Positions 18,891-26,253 are shown, counted from the stretch's first letter. The stretch is 64,000 nucleotides of DNA from Rhizobium anhuiense (GCF_003985145.1 NZ_ML133522.1:310001-374000); one strand, 5' to 3'. The notes: generated from the sequence alone by a model not told the origin. Translations and numbers: made by a program.

Positions 18891-19202
18891 ATGAAGATGC
18901 TTTTTTCGTCACTTGCAGCCATTGTCTTGTCTGCATCGTTCGCCCTGCCGCTAAACGCCACGCCGATTGTCGTGCCGAACGCAGCACAACTGCACACCCC
19001 AGACGTCGAGCAGGTCAAACACCGGAAACATGGGAAATGGCATGCAAATCGCCACTGGAAACAGCGATACGCCCACCGCGACTGCAGGTATTATGGCTCG
19101 TGCTACCGTCCGCGGTATTACGGTCATCGCGACTATTACGGCTATCGCGACGATTACTCCTATCGTCGTCGGTCAGGAGTGACTGTGTATTTCGATTTTT
19201 AG
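18891..19202 (+). CDS. Small secreted His/Tyr/Arg-rich protein
   Basis: The protein has 103 residues. A signal peptide (MLFSSLAAIVLSASFALPLN) precedes a mature part rich in His, Arg and Tyr, with repeats such as YYGHRDYYGYRDDYSYRRR, and an ending VTVYFDF. Rhizobia have many such small secreted basic proteins; the composition is reminiscent of the BA14K group but I cannot assign it. A strong terminator follows. It might bind metals or the cell surface (inference from composition only). Confidence 0.7.
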   Translation: MKMLFSSLAAIVLSASFALPLNATPIVVPNAAQLHTPDVEQVKHRKHGKWHANRHWKQRYAHRDCRYYGSCYRPRYYGHRDYYGYRDDYSYRRRSGVTVYFDF

Positions 19203-19232
19203 TCGGCACTGCCACGGGCGCCAACCTATAAA

Positions 19233-19270
19233 AAGAAAGGTCGGGCGAATGCTCGCGCCGACCTTTCTTT
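19233..19270 (+). terminator. Strong Rho-independent terminator
   Basis: The arms AAGAAAGGTCGG and CCGACCTTTCTT pair around a 13-base loop, starting 30 bases after the upstream stop codon. The stem is perfect and ends in a T-rich stretch. Confidence 0.88.
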
Positions 19271-19671
19271 GATTGCATCGCACGGTGCCAGTACATCCGT
19301 GGTCACCAGCAAAAGCTATCCGATAGATTGAATTTATGCGCCTCGTGAATTTTCGCAAGGATTAGGGGGCTGCTGATTTAGAGCTAGGCAGGGGGCGCAA
19401 TAACCGCGGTACGACGAGAAGTACGACACGCGCTCTGAAGTGCGCTAGTTGCTCGGCCGATCCGTCCAGTCGATCATCGCGGCGGCAGCAAAACGGAAGC
19501 CCTACCATAGCGCGCCGTCAGCCTTACCAACCGGCGGCTATTGACCAACATGCCCTGTTTGCGTGGCCGCCGCGGCTTGTGTCGGCATAGGCGCCACTCT
19601 GCTCGATCATATGGTTGGACAAGGTGCTATGCCCTGTCCGCGAAAGGCCGGAGCCTCGATCGCCGCAAAAA
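19271..19671. other. Decayed intergenic sequence left of the integrase remnants
   Basis: No intact gene is visible. A frame near 19410-19535 reads YDEKYDTRSEVR, a stop, then LLGRSVQSIIAAAAKRKPYH and a second stop. This could be a broken gene, but no family is recognised. Confidence 0.35.
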
Positions 19672-19792
19672 AACGGTGCGACTAGCGATCAGCTCAAGGC
19701 AATATTCGGATGGTTACACCCGCGCAGCACGTCGCAAGAAGCTAGCCGGAGACGGCGCCAAGCTCCTCTTGCCGGATCGGAACGAGAACTAA
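19672..19792 (+). pseudogene. Tyrosine recombinase remnant 1 (frameshifted C-terminus)
   Basis: One frame gives NGATSDQLKAIFGW (19672-19713). The next frame continues from 19715 with YTRAARRKKLAGDGAKLLLP. Together they match the C-terminal part of rhizobial phage-type integrases, where a motif like GATxxQLMAIFGW is followed about ten residues later by the catalytic Tyr in YTRAADRxRLA. The junction has lost those residues and the frame, so the gene is dead. The N-terminal parts are not recognisable upstream. Confidence 0.6.
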
Positions 19793-19875
19793 AATGTCTA
19801 ACTCGGTGGGTCTAAGCTTGAAAGCTGGGACCTTGAACGCAAATATATGCAGGAAAAATAGGATCTTAGAGAGTT

Positions 19876-19894
19876 GAATGGTGGGCCTGGAGGG
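19876..19894. repeat. Near-copy of the tRNA 3' end (att-like direct repeat)
   Basis: GAATGGTGGGCCTGGAGGG matches 21180-21198, which covers the 3' end and CCA of the tRNA, with a single C/T difference and the same orientation. Integrating elements that use tRNA genes leave such a duplication of the tRNA 3' end at their far border. The 1.3 kb between the two copies holds an integrase fragment and one gene. Confidence 0.65.
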
Positions 19895-19944
19895 CGTCAT
19901 AAAATCGTTCTAAAACAGATGGCTAAGTGGCGTCTTTCGCTTGA

Positions 19945-20274
19945 TCCTCTGATCGCTCAAAGCCATTCGTGCTGCTGAACGCCTATGGCAACCCCTATAG
20001 CGAAAAGTCGCTTACGGGAATGATGGCGCACTGGACGAAGATGGCCGACATGCCGAAGGGCTGCACCCTGCACGGCCTGCGCAAGACGCTCGGCAAGCTT
20101 TTGGCCGAAAGCGGATCGACAACTCGACAGCTGATGGAAATGCTCGGCCACGACGATATCGAGCACGCGGAGCTTTATAGCCGCGAAGCCGAGCAGCAGA
20201 AACTGGCCCGCGACGCGATGGCCAAACTCTCCCGTAAGCTGTCGATAAAGAAGGCGCCGGCGAGGCGCAATTGA
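19945..20274 (+). pseudogene. Tyrosine recombinase remnant 2 (C-terminal half only)
   Basis: About 109 residues are open, with an in-frame stop just upstream at 19942. The text includes NAYGNPYSEKS, LHGLRKTLGKLLAESGSTTR (His-x-x-Arg box), QLMEMLGHDDIEHAELYSRE (second His and the catalytic Tyr) and KLARDAMAKLSRKL. The N-terminal binding domain and the first catalytic Arg are missing, so it cannot be an active recombinase. It lies 15-350 bases right of the att-like repeat and about 0.9 kb from the tRNA gene. Confidence 0.8.
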
Positions 20275-20384
20275 CTTATTCCGTCCCGGACGGTGAAGGT
20301 GTGTCGCCGGTATGATCTGTGAGCGGTAGAGTGTTATTGAGCATTCTCGCGGAAGTCAGCCTGCCAAAAGCGGTGGAGAAAGAA

Positions 20385-21149
20385 ATGATGCGTGTTAGTG
20401 CGTGGATTGCATCGTTAATCCTTTTCGCAGTTTTCCTTTATCTCGTCCTCACTGGAGCAGAACAGGTTCGCTTCATTTCTGTGGCGTTCGTGCTTGTTTT
20501 TGCCGTCTTAGCGACGCGATTAGATGACATCCAAGACCTGACATTTGGTCCAACAGGGCTGGCGGCAAAACTGGCGAAACAATTGGAAGAGGCTCGGGCC
20601 ACAGTGAAGCAGCTTCAAGACTTTGCTGAGGTGTTTGCTGCTCGTAGTGTCCAGCAGATCGCGGGTGATAACCGAATGAGCGGCCTATCACCGAAACAAA
20701 AGCGTGAAGCGATCGCAGAAATCGTGCGTGGGTTGAAATCCATACAGCTGCCGGATGACCGCATCGATCGGGTGCTGTCGTTATCCGACCCCTATGATGA
20801 CTACGATTATTGGAGCTGGACGATGTCGCCGATCTACAGCGCTAATGATAGAGAGGTCCAAAAGCTCGCGAACCAGTTTTACGACGTTGGGACCAGCAAA
20901 GGTATCGGCTACAATCCGGATGCTGAGACCACCGATAGGTTCCTCAAAACTCACAATCTTTATCAGGGCGAAATCGCAGAGCGTGTGATTGATTGGCGAT
21001 ATTGGAAAGCCAACCGCAAACATCGTCGCCTCGATAATGGGAGGCGCGTCACGAAACACGGAATCAAGCGAGAAGCTTGGAAGATGTCCTCAATATCAAG
21101 TCGAAGCCAGGAACAAAGGGCTAACCGGATGGCTAACCTTGCTGGCTAA
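20385..21149 (+). CDS. Membrane-anchored protein of unknown function (island cargo)
   Basis: The protein has 254 residues. Two hydrophobic segments lie at the N-terminus (WIASLILFAVFLYLVLTGA and FISVAFVLVFAVLATRLD). A coiled-coil-like helix follows (KLAKQLEEARATVKQLQDFA), then a cytoplasmic part of about 170 residues with DPYDDYDYWSWTMSP and a basic C-terminus. GGAG nine bases before ATG 20385 supports this start. No family is recognised. Codon use is less GC-biased than that of the core genes nearby. It sits between the att-like repeat and the tRNA, so it is probably cargo of the decayed element. Confidence 0.6.
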   Translation: MMRVSAWIASLILFAVFLYLVLTGAEQVRFISVAFVLVFAVLATRLDDIQDLTFGPTGLAAKLAKQLEEARATVKQLQDFAEVFAARSVQQIAGDNRMSGLSPKQKREAIAEIVRGLKSIQLPDDRIDRVLSLSDPYDDYDYWSWTMSPIYSANDREVQKLANQFYDVGTSKGIGYNPDAETTDRFLKTHNLYQGEIAERVIDWRYWKANRKHRRLDNGRRVTKHGIKREAWKMSSISSRSQEQRANRMANLAG

Positions 21150-21182
21150 CCACCTTCTAAGGCCTCTGAAACATGGGAGGAA

Positions 21183-21258
21183 TGGTGGGCCCGGAGGGAC
21201 TCGAACCCCCAACCAAGCGGTTATGAGCCGCCGGCTCTAACCATTGAGCTACAGGCCC
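21183..21258 (-). tRNA. tRNA with CAU anticodon, probably tRNA-Ile2 (lysidine type)
   Basis: A complete 76-base cloverleaf can be drawn. The acceptor stem is GGGCCTG with CGGGCCC, then A and an encoded CCA. The D arm contains GTAGCTCAATGGTTAGAGC, the anticodon loop CTCATAA, and the T arm GGGGGTTCGAGTCCCTC. The anticodon CAU would read Met unless C34 is changed to lysidine. The anticodon-arm sequence GGCTCATAACCGCTTGG resembles the E. coli minor isoleucine tRNA, and the arm differs from elongator tRNA-Met, so tRNA-Ile(CAU) is preferred. Its 3' end is the apparent target of the element to its left. Confidence 0.85.
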
Positions 21259-21458
21259 TTGGCGCCGGGTGTCCGGCGCTTGGGTGCCGGGGCAATGGTT
21301 CCCGCGGCACGGGTTCCGCTCTAACGCAAATCGGGAAGAGCCACAAGCGGAGAGCGCACGCATCTGTGGACGATGCATATTCGTGGGCAGCCACTGGAAG
21401 CTTCCCGCGCGGACCACAGTTATTCAAGTGACGTTCCGCATGAAAAGGGCGATCGCAG

Positions 21459-21827
21459 ATGGTGGCTTTGAACAGTGCCGTGGTGCTCATCGTGGAGGAT
21501 GAGCCGATGATCCGGTTCAATATCCTCGATGTGCTGGAGGATGTCGGCCACGTGGCGCTGGAGGCGGCGAATGCCGATGAGGCGCTGGTGGTGCTGAAGG
21601 GCAGGCAGGATGTCGATATCCTGTTCACCGACGTCAACATGGCCGGCTCGATGGACGGTCTCCAGCTTGCCAATCGGGTGAGGGCGATGCGGCCGAACAT
21701 CGGCATCATCATCACCTCGGGCATGGTGCGGCTCGATCCGATGGCGCTACCCGCCAATACCGCTTTCCTGCCGAAGCCCTATATGCACGACACGTTGATT
21801 TCGACGATCAATTCCCTGATGACGTAG
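21459..21827 (+). CDS. Single-domain response regulator (CheY-like receiver)
   Basis: The protein has 122 residues and is a receiver domain only. It begins with VVLIVEDEPMIRFNILDVLE (acidic pocket E-D-E), has the phospho-acceptor Asp in ILFTDVNMAGSMDGLQLA, the Thr/Ser position in GIIITSGM, and the conserved Lys in FLPKPYM. There is no output domain. The layout is common in alphaproteobacteria, where such regulators work in phosphorelays with HWE/HisKA2 kinases. No kinase is adjacent. It is convergent with cinS. Confidence 0.92.
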   Translation: MVALNSAVVLIVEDEPMIRFNILDVLEDVGHVALEAANADEALVVLKGRQDVDILFTDVNMAGSMDGLQLANRVRAMRPNIGIIITSGMVRLDPMALPANTAFLPKPYMHDTLISTINSLMT

Positions 21828-21833
21828 TAACAC

Positions 21834-21873
21834 CGCGCAGCCGCAAAACGGGGACTGGTTTTGCGGCTGCGCG
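21834..21873. terminator. Perfect 16-bp inverted repeat between convergent genes
   Basis: The arms CGCGCAGCCGCAAAAC and GTTTTGCGGCTGCGCG are perfect complements with an 8-base loop. It starts six bases after the response-regulator stop. There is no T tract, so it may act as a bidirectional transcript end or RNA stabiliser. Confidence 0.6.
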
Positions 21874-21928
21874 CGAGGCGCCGGGAGACATGGCTCGTCT
21901 TCAGGCACGGCGGAGGGGAACAGCGCCC

Positions 21929-22120
21929 TCAGCTGAAGCTGCTCTTCAGCGCCTCGTTCTCGTGATGGGCTTTCTTCTCGTAGATCGTGAACAGCGCCAT
22001 CGAGAGGAGATAGGAGAGGAAGGGATCCCCTATCTGCGTAGCGAGGTCGCGGGATGCGAGAACATGGCGTTCCAGCGCGCCGATATCCTTCTGCGTGGCG
22101 GTTTCAGCGAGGCGGTTCAT
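21929..22120 (-). CDS. cinS: CinS, small antirepressor co-transcribed with cinI
   Basis: The protein has 63 residues, beginning MNRLAETATQKDIGALERHV and ending KKAHHENEALKSSFS. Its ATG overlaps the cinI stop (ATGA), so the two are translationally coupled. In R. leguminosarum the small protein encoded directly after cinI is CinS, which binds the repressor PraR and relieves its repression of rhiR and raiR. Position, size and coupling fit that protein. The call rests on this context and remembered similarity, not on a search. Confidence 0.85.
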   Translation of the reverse strand: MNRLAETATQKDIGALERHVLASRDLATQIGDPFLSYLLSMALFTIYEKKAHHENEALKSSFS

Positions 22121-22782
22121 GCTGCCATCTCCAGGAATTGGGTCACGACCGAGCGAGCCGGCACGTGCCTGACATAAAGGGGTAGGGTGAGGCCGAGGGC
22201 GGCGCGCATCTTGCGCAGCACGCGGTCCGATACTTCGAAGGCGCCGCAGCAGACGGGATATTTGCCGTAGCCGTCGGCGCGGCCGAGTTCTTCCACTTCG
22301 GCGCCTGCGCGCTTGTAAACGCGCTTGAGGTAGGGCTCGTAGTTGGAAATCATCGTATGGATGCCGTGATCGAGCGCGCATTCGCAAAGCGCAAGCAGCA
22401 TCATGGAGAAGGCGCGGCCGGCATCGATGCCGGGGAAATCTCGGGTGATCGCCTCTTCATCGATGCACATCCGCGTGCCTTCCCAGATGCCGGGGGAGAT
22501 GAGATCGGCGGCATCGGGAAAGGTCTCGCGGAACACGTCGTAGAGAAGGGTCGGGCCCGTCGTCGGCATCAGGCGCATGCCGCCATAAAGACGGGTGCGG
22601 TTGTCGTTGCACCAGACGAGATAGGCGGGAGCCAGCGAATCGTAGCTGTCGCGTTCGTAAGGGCCGATGACGGGCACGTCCCAGCCGAGCGTATCGGCGA
22701 ACACCTTCTTGCGCAGGCGAAACATCTGGTCGAGTACGGCAGCGTATTTCTGATACTCATGTGCCTGAATGATAACGAACAT
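22117..22782 (-). CDS. cinI: Acyl-homoserine-lactone synthase CinI
   Basis: The protein has 221 residues and makes an N-acyl-homoserine lactone from S-adenosylmethionine and an acyl-ACP; in the R. leguminosarum group CinI makes the long-chain 3-hydroxy-C14:1 signal. The LuxI-family invariant residues are present: Arg24, Phe28 and Trp34 in RLRKKVFADTLGW, Asp45 and Asp48 in ERDSYD, and Arg70 in GGMR. GGAGGG lies just upstream of ATG 22782; an earlier start would add MKTLEGK. The gene lies downstream of cinR on the same strand but is separated from it by a 354-bp inverted-repeat element. Confidence 0.95.
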   Translation of the reverse strand: MFVIIQAHEYQKYAAVLDQMFRLRKKVFADTLGWDVPVIGPYERDSYDSLAPAYLVWCNDNRTRLYGGMRLMPTTGPTLLYDVFRETFPDAADLISPGIWEGTRMCIDEEAITRDFPGIDAGRAFSMMLLALCECALDHGIHTMISNYEPYLKRVYKRAGAEVEELGRADGYGKYPVCCGAFEVSDRVLRKMRAALGLTLPLYVRHVPARSVVTQFLEMAA

Positions 22783-22859
22783 TTTGCCCTCCAGCGTTTT
22801 CAAGTTCGTGGAAGGCAGAATGGTTCAGGCGGGCCGGATCGGAAATTCCCTCAGATGGG

Positions 22860-22877
22860 CCCCCTCAGATGAGGGGG
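22860..22877 (-). promoter_or_regulatory. Candidate CinR (lux-type) box upstream of cinI
   Basis: CCCCCTCA and TGAGGGGG form a perfect dyad with a 2-base centre, 78 bases upstream of the cinI ATG. A partial direct copy (CCCTCAGATGGG) begins at 22848. LuxR-type activators bind 18-20 bp dyads near position -42 of their target promoters, and the spacing fits. Binding by CinR is inferred. Confidence 0.5.
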
Positions 22878-22937
22878 GCAGAGCCTGCCGCGCAAAAGTG
22901 AGATTTTGTGATCACGACATGCGCCAAAAAACGCGCC

Positions 22938-23291
22938 AGAGCCTTTCCTGGCCAGATTGAAGCATTCTGCCGGAGCAGGTTTTCGTCAGGGCAAAGGCGC
23001 TTGGCGAAGGGCATACCTCTTGGTACGTCCGAGCCGATCGCCTTTGATCCTGGCGTAGAGATGCCCGGCCCACCGGCCGCACTGCTTCGCCATGCGAAGC
23101 AATAGGTGCGTCCGGCGATTCTAAAGTCCTGCAGATTTGCCTAGCAAATCTGCAGGAGGGTTGGCTGAAACGGGCCGGCTGATCGACCGGTCGGCCTGGC
23201 CGTAGAACTGGGCTACGACGCGCGCCAGCCGGTCGACCATCCGACTCCGTTTGAGCCAACAGAATGCTTCAATCTGACCAGGAAAGGCTCT
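22938..23291. mobile_element. MITE-like inverted-repeat element between cinR and cinI
   Basis: The ends are 32-bp inverted repeats (22938-22969 and 23260-23291) that differ at one position and begin AGAGCCTTTCCTGG. The inside has no gene but several hairpins: TGCTTCGC/GCGAAGCA at 23083-23101, and a perfect 14-bp arm pair (TCCTGCAGATTTGC, 3-base loop) at 23127-23157. The right end covers the first two bases of the cinR stop triplet as read on the + strand. Such non-coding elements with terminal repeats fit MITEs or the intergenic mosaic elements described in rhizobia; I cannot assign a family. Confidence 0.7.
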
Positions 23292-24015
23292 AGGGATTGA
23301 TGATGCGCAATTGCACGGCCCGCGACGCGGCGGCCGAGATCGTCGCGCAGCCGAGCTTGAAGCGGGCGGTCTTCAGATAATCGCGCGTGGTGTGCTCGGA
23401 TATGCCCAGGATGAGCGAAATATCCTTGTAGTCCTTGCCGAGCGCCGTCCAGTGCAGGCATTCGATTTCGCGCGGCGACAGTGCCGGCACCGGATCGTTC
23501 TCGCCATGCAGCTCGTAGACGGCCTTGCGGTGGATCAGGTGAGCGATCTCGAGCCATTCGTTGCGGCAGCGGCGGACGAGTTCGGCCCATTGGTCAGCCG
23601 GTATGCGGGCATTCATCGACAGCAGGGCGCGGCGCTGCGCCTTGTCGGCGACGGGAATGGAGTAGCCGTTGCCGCCGATGCCGTGCTTCTGGGCGTCGAC
23701 CAGCATGGCATAGGCCTCCGGCGTCGGCTCGACCTCGCTCCAGTCGAAGGGCAGCTGGCGTTCGAAGCCCTCTTTGACGATCGGATCGACCTTCACATAG
23801 CTGTTCAGGAGGTAGCGGGAGACCCAGGCATCCGGATAGGTGGTGCGCACGAAGGGCGAATCGATCTTGCTGGCGATGGTCTGGGCGAGATGGTATGTGA
23901 CGAAATCGAGGCCATATTCCGCCTGCAGAATGCGGATCGCGGCATCCACATTGGCCGCGGCCTTGATCTGTTCGAAAGCGGACTCGAACTTTTCGCTATA
24001 GGTATTCTCAATCAT
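23290..24015 (-). CDS. cinR: LuxR-family quorum-sensing regulator CinR
   Basis: The protein has 241 residues from ATG 24015. The N-terminal autoinducer-binding domain covers about residues 15-165, with [32 protein letters not shown] and [20 protein letters not shown]. The C-terminal LuxR helix-turn-helix contains [20 protein letters not shown] and [20 protein letters not shown]. CinR activates cinI in response to its lactone. An ATG 93 bases further upstream would lengthen the N-terminus with atypical residues. The terminal repeat of the element overlaps the last bases of this gene. Confidence 0.92.
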   Translation of the reverse strand: MIENTYSEKFESAFEQIKAAANVDAAIRILQAEYGLDFVTYHLAQTIASKIDSPFVRTTYPDAWVSRYLLNSYVKVDPIVKEGFERQLPFDWSEVEPTPEAYAMLVDAQKHGIGGNGYSIPVADKAQRRALLSMNARIPADQWAELVRRCRNEWLEIAHLIHRKAVYELHGENDPVPALSPREIECLHWTALGKDYKDISLILGISEHTTRDYLKTARFKLGCATISAAASRAVQLRIINP

Positions 24016-24072
24016 TTCCACTGCCCCAATTCCCTCAATCCTACCGCGAGGGCCGTCATAAATACAAGGCAT

Positions 24073-24088
24073 CCCCACATATGCGGGG
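24073..24088. promoter_or_regulatory. Imperfect palindrome in the cinR upstream region
   Basis: CCCCACATATGCGGGG is a 16-bp palindrome with one mismatched pair, 58 bases upstream of the cinR ATG and in the divergent region with the gene at 24139. It is a candidate operator. The protein that binds it is unknown. Confidence 0.35.
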
Positions 24089-24138
24089 AATGACAATTCG
24101 GGTCCCATCTGCTAGCGCCTGTCATGAGGAGACCTCAT

Positions 24139-24333
24139 ATGGACAGCAAGAGACCATTCGAGATTGCCGAATGCCAACAGGCCGCCAAGGGCCTGAAATC
24201 CAGCTGGCAGGACATGGCAGGCTCCGAAGCGCTGATCCGCGCCCTCGTTGCCGAACGCAACGGCGACAGGCCGCTGGCACTGTTCTGGACCGAGGTTCAC
24301 CGGGCGCTCTGCCAGGAAACCAACGCTTTCTGA
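24139..24333 (+). CDS. Small hypothetical protein divergent from cinR
   Basis: The protein has 64 residues, beginning MDSKRPFEIAECQQAAKGLK and ending TEVHRALCQETNAF. It looks like a compact helical cytoplasmic protein with two Cys. GAGGAG lies at good distance from ATG 24139. No family is recognised. It shares its upstream region with cinR. Confidence 0.65.
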   Translation: MDSKRPFEIAECQQAAKGLKSSWQDMAGSEALIRALVAERNGDRPLALFWTEVHRALCQETNAF

Positions 24334-24740
24334 CGATCGGCCTTCCCGAACGGCTCAGCCTTTTCTCCGCAATTCAGGCATGACACCCACGCCGGCCGGC
24401 AGGCAAATCCCACAGCATTTCTGCTCTGCAAAACTGCCGATGAATACGTCTTCATTCATGTCGTGATTCGATTTGGCGGTGAAAGGATCGGACTTTGCGT
24501 TCTGGATCTATGGTTAAGAAATCCGCATTATTTCATCGACTTGTTTCGAAACGATTGATGGAGACTTTGCGGAGGGAGCGATGATGTTTGTGGAAACGGT
24601 TGCGCTGTGCCGTCGCTGACGCTCTCTTGCGAAAGGCAAGCCGAGCCCTCTTTCCATCCTGAAGCGCCAGGGCCTCGAGAGAAGCAAGGCCGGCTACCGG
24701 GGTCCCGCTCCGGCAATGGAGCGGCCGCAGCACCCATCCC

Positions 24741-24788
24741 CCGTCCTTCGAGGCTCCGGCCTTCGGCCTGCGCATCTCAGGATGAGGG
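24741..24788 (+). repeat. GTCCTTCGAGG...CAGGATGAGGG repeat, copy A
   Basis: The element begins CCGTCCTTCGAGGC, holds a CGGCCTTCGGCCTG inner palindrome, and ends CATCTCAGGATGAGGG. A related copy in the opposite orientation lies at 24933-24974. Confidence 0.6.
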
Positions 24789-24932
24789 TTGATTGGTGTG
24801 TAGCGTGGCTAGCGGCTGATCGGCGGCCGTGTGGCAGGCGGGCGATCGGTATGCCGTGTGGTGCTGAGTGGTGCCGTGCAGAGTCTGGCTTGCCGTTCTG
24901 CTCTCCGGGGAGGCAAGCGGCGACGCCTCTCC

Positions 24933-24974
24933 CCCTCATCCTGATGCGCGCCGCAGGGGCCTCTAAGGACGAGG
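24933..24974 (-). repeat. GTCCTTCGAGG...CAGGATGAGGG repeat, copy B (inverted)
   Basis: Read on the minus strand it begins CCTCGTCCTTAGAGGC and ends GCATCAGGATGAGGGG, matching copy A with several differences. The two face each other 150 bases apart. Confidence 0.55.
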
Positions 24975-25041
24975 CCACCACGGGGGGCTCCGGCAATGGA
25001 CGAGCGCTGCCGAACGGCTGAAGCCGGCTTGGGATTGGGGG

Positions 25042-25281
25042 TCAGCCGACCATTGTGGAAGGATTGACCCAGTCTTGACGCGGCATTTCGGGCTGCTGCG
25101 ATCTCGGGCGAAACTTCACCAGCACCTCGCGGCCATCGGAAGAGGCCTTCGTGCGCTCAAGCGCATCGCGTTCGGCAACCGCCTGGCGCCAGTGTTCGTC
25201 GTCGCGGCCAATGGGCCGGCCCTGTTCTTCCCAGATCGCGTAAGCTCTTTTGCTGATCCATTCGTGGCGTCTGTCGCTCAT
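25042..25281 (-). CDS. DUF2934 domain-containing protein
   Basis: The protein has 79 residues. The DUF2934 pattern is clear: ISKRAYAIWEEQGRPIGRDD and EHWRQAVAERDA near the N-terminus. The rest is a short basic tail (VLVKFRPRSQQPEMP). The family is small, common in rhizobia and of unknown function. It is likely in one transcript with the small gene at 25306, which lies 24 bases upstream on the same strand. Confidence 0.88.
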   Translation of the reverse strand: MSDRRHEWISKRAYAIWEEQGRPIGRDDEHWRQAVAERDALERTKASSDGREVLVKFRPRSQQPEMPRQDWVNPSTMVG

Positions 25282-25305
25282 CTATCCATTCCACTCGTCA
25301 AAGTG

Positions 25306-25512
25306 TTATTCGGCAATTCTGTCCGGCAGAACCGGCGACCGGCGTTTGGCTGCCATCAGCAGGTCGAGTTCGATAGAGGAGGGCCCGAAACGGGTGAACA
25401 GGCTTTCGGCCTGATCGCTCAGCAGGCCATATTTGGAAGCGAATTCATCAAGGCTATAGGGGCGGCCGCGCAGGATTCTGCTTCGGCGCTCCGGCTCACG
25501 GATTTGCGTCAT
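25306..25512 (-). CDS. Small hypothetical protein, possibly DUF3606-like
   Basis: From ATG 25512 the protein has 68 residues, beginning MTQIREPERRSRILRGRPYS. The segment LDEFASKYGLLSDQAESLFT followed by RFGPSSIELD resembles DUF3606, where a helix ends in a Gly-Pro-Ser turn, but the match is loose. It precedes the DUF2934 gene by 24 bases and probably shares its transcript. Confidence 0.6.
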   Translation of the reverse strand: MTQIREPERRSRILRGRPYSLDEFASKYGLLSDQAESLFTRFGPSSIELDLLMAAKRRSPVLPDRIAE

Positions 25513-25869
25513 TGGTGATAACCCCAGACTGTTTTGCGAATTATGAGAACAAAACAAATTACAACGACAAAGGTTCCGTGATTTTTCAGGGTTTTTTCGC
25601 CTCGTCGTACCGTTTTGGGGCGCCTGAATGCGGGTGGCATGAATTTTCTAAAAGGGTGTCGCCTGAGAAAATTTCGCCTAAAAAATGCAAGAATTTCAGC
25701 CGGTTATGAAATTGGCTTTCGCGGAGGCCGATAAATGGCTTTATCCCCGGCACGTTACTCTATAGAATCAATCGTGTTATTCGGTCCGCAGGGGCAATAT
25801 TTTCCGTTCCCGCGTTGATGCCGACCGATACCGGAGGACTTGGCTTCAATCCAACAAGAGGAGACAGAC
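25513..25869. other. AT-rich promoter region without gene
   Basis: The region lies between divergent genes. It contains AT-rich runs (25520-25710) suited to promoters on both strands. No reading frame is convincing. Confidence 0.5.
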
Positions 25870-26253
25870 ATGATGAATGCACTGCCGCCACTTCATAACG
25901 GCCACGCGCCGTTTACCCTCCAGCAATTGTTCCGCGAAGCGCTCTATGCCTTCGAGGAATGGGATAGCGAATTGACCGAGCCGATCGTGACCCACGAAGG
26001 ACGGATCATCCCCATCAGCTTCGTTTTCGAAGCCATGCGCGAATGCACCGACATCGTGCCGATGAATATCGTCGGCGCCGTCACCGAACGGCTGACCAAG
26101 CCGTGGGAGGGCGAAGGCCCGCTCGACCAGATGACCTTCTCGACGGCGGCACGCGTCATGCGCGTGCTGGTGCGCAAGCGCCTTCTCGCCAACGGCACGG
26201 CGGATCTCGTCGCCGTTTCGGCCCACGCGGCCGAAGACCAGAGCCGCGACTGA
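25870..26253 (+). CDS. Conserved hypothetical protein
   Basis: The protein has 127 residues, beginning MMNALPPLHNGHAPFTLQQL. It is acidic with hydrophobic helices (FREALYAFEEWDSELTEPIV, ISFVFEAMRECTDIVP, TAARVMRVLVRKRLLANG). No signal peptide or known domain is visible. AGAGGAG upstream supports ATG 25870. A terminator follows directly. Confidence 0.7.
   Translation: MMNALPPLHNGHAPFTLQQLFREALYAFEEWDSELTEPIVTHEGRIIPISFVFEAMRECTDIVPMNIVGAVTERLTKPWEGEGPLDQMTFSTAARVMRVLVRKRLLANGTADLVAVSAHAAEDQSRD

Larger units (their letters stand above)
24334..25041. other. Long intergenic region with repeat elements
   Basis: No convincing gene is present across about 700 bases. The right half carries two inverted copies of a rhizobial-type GATGAGG repeat (24741-24788 and 24933-24974). 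The left half (24360-24600) is AT-richer and featureless to my reading. Confidence 0.5.

Noticed and set aside
24607..25021. Short open frames in the 24.6-25.0 kb gap
   Set aside because: They overlap the repeat pair, lack ribosome binding sites and give low-complexity Arg/Pro/Ser translations.
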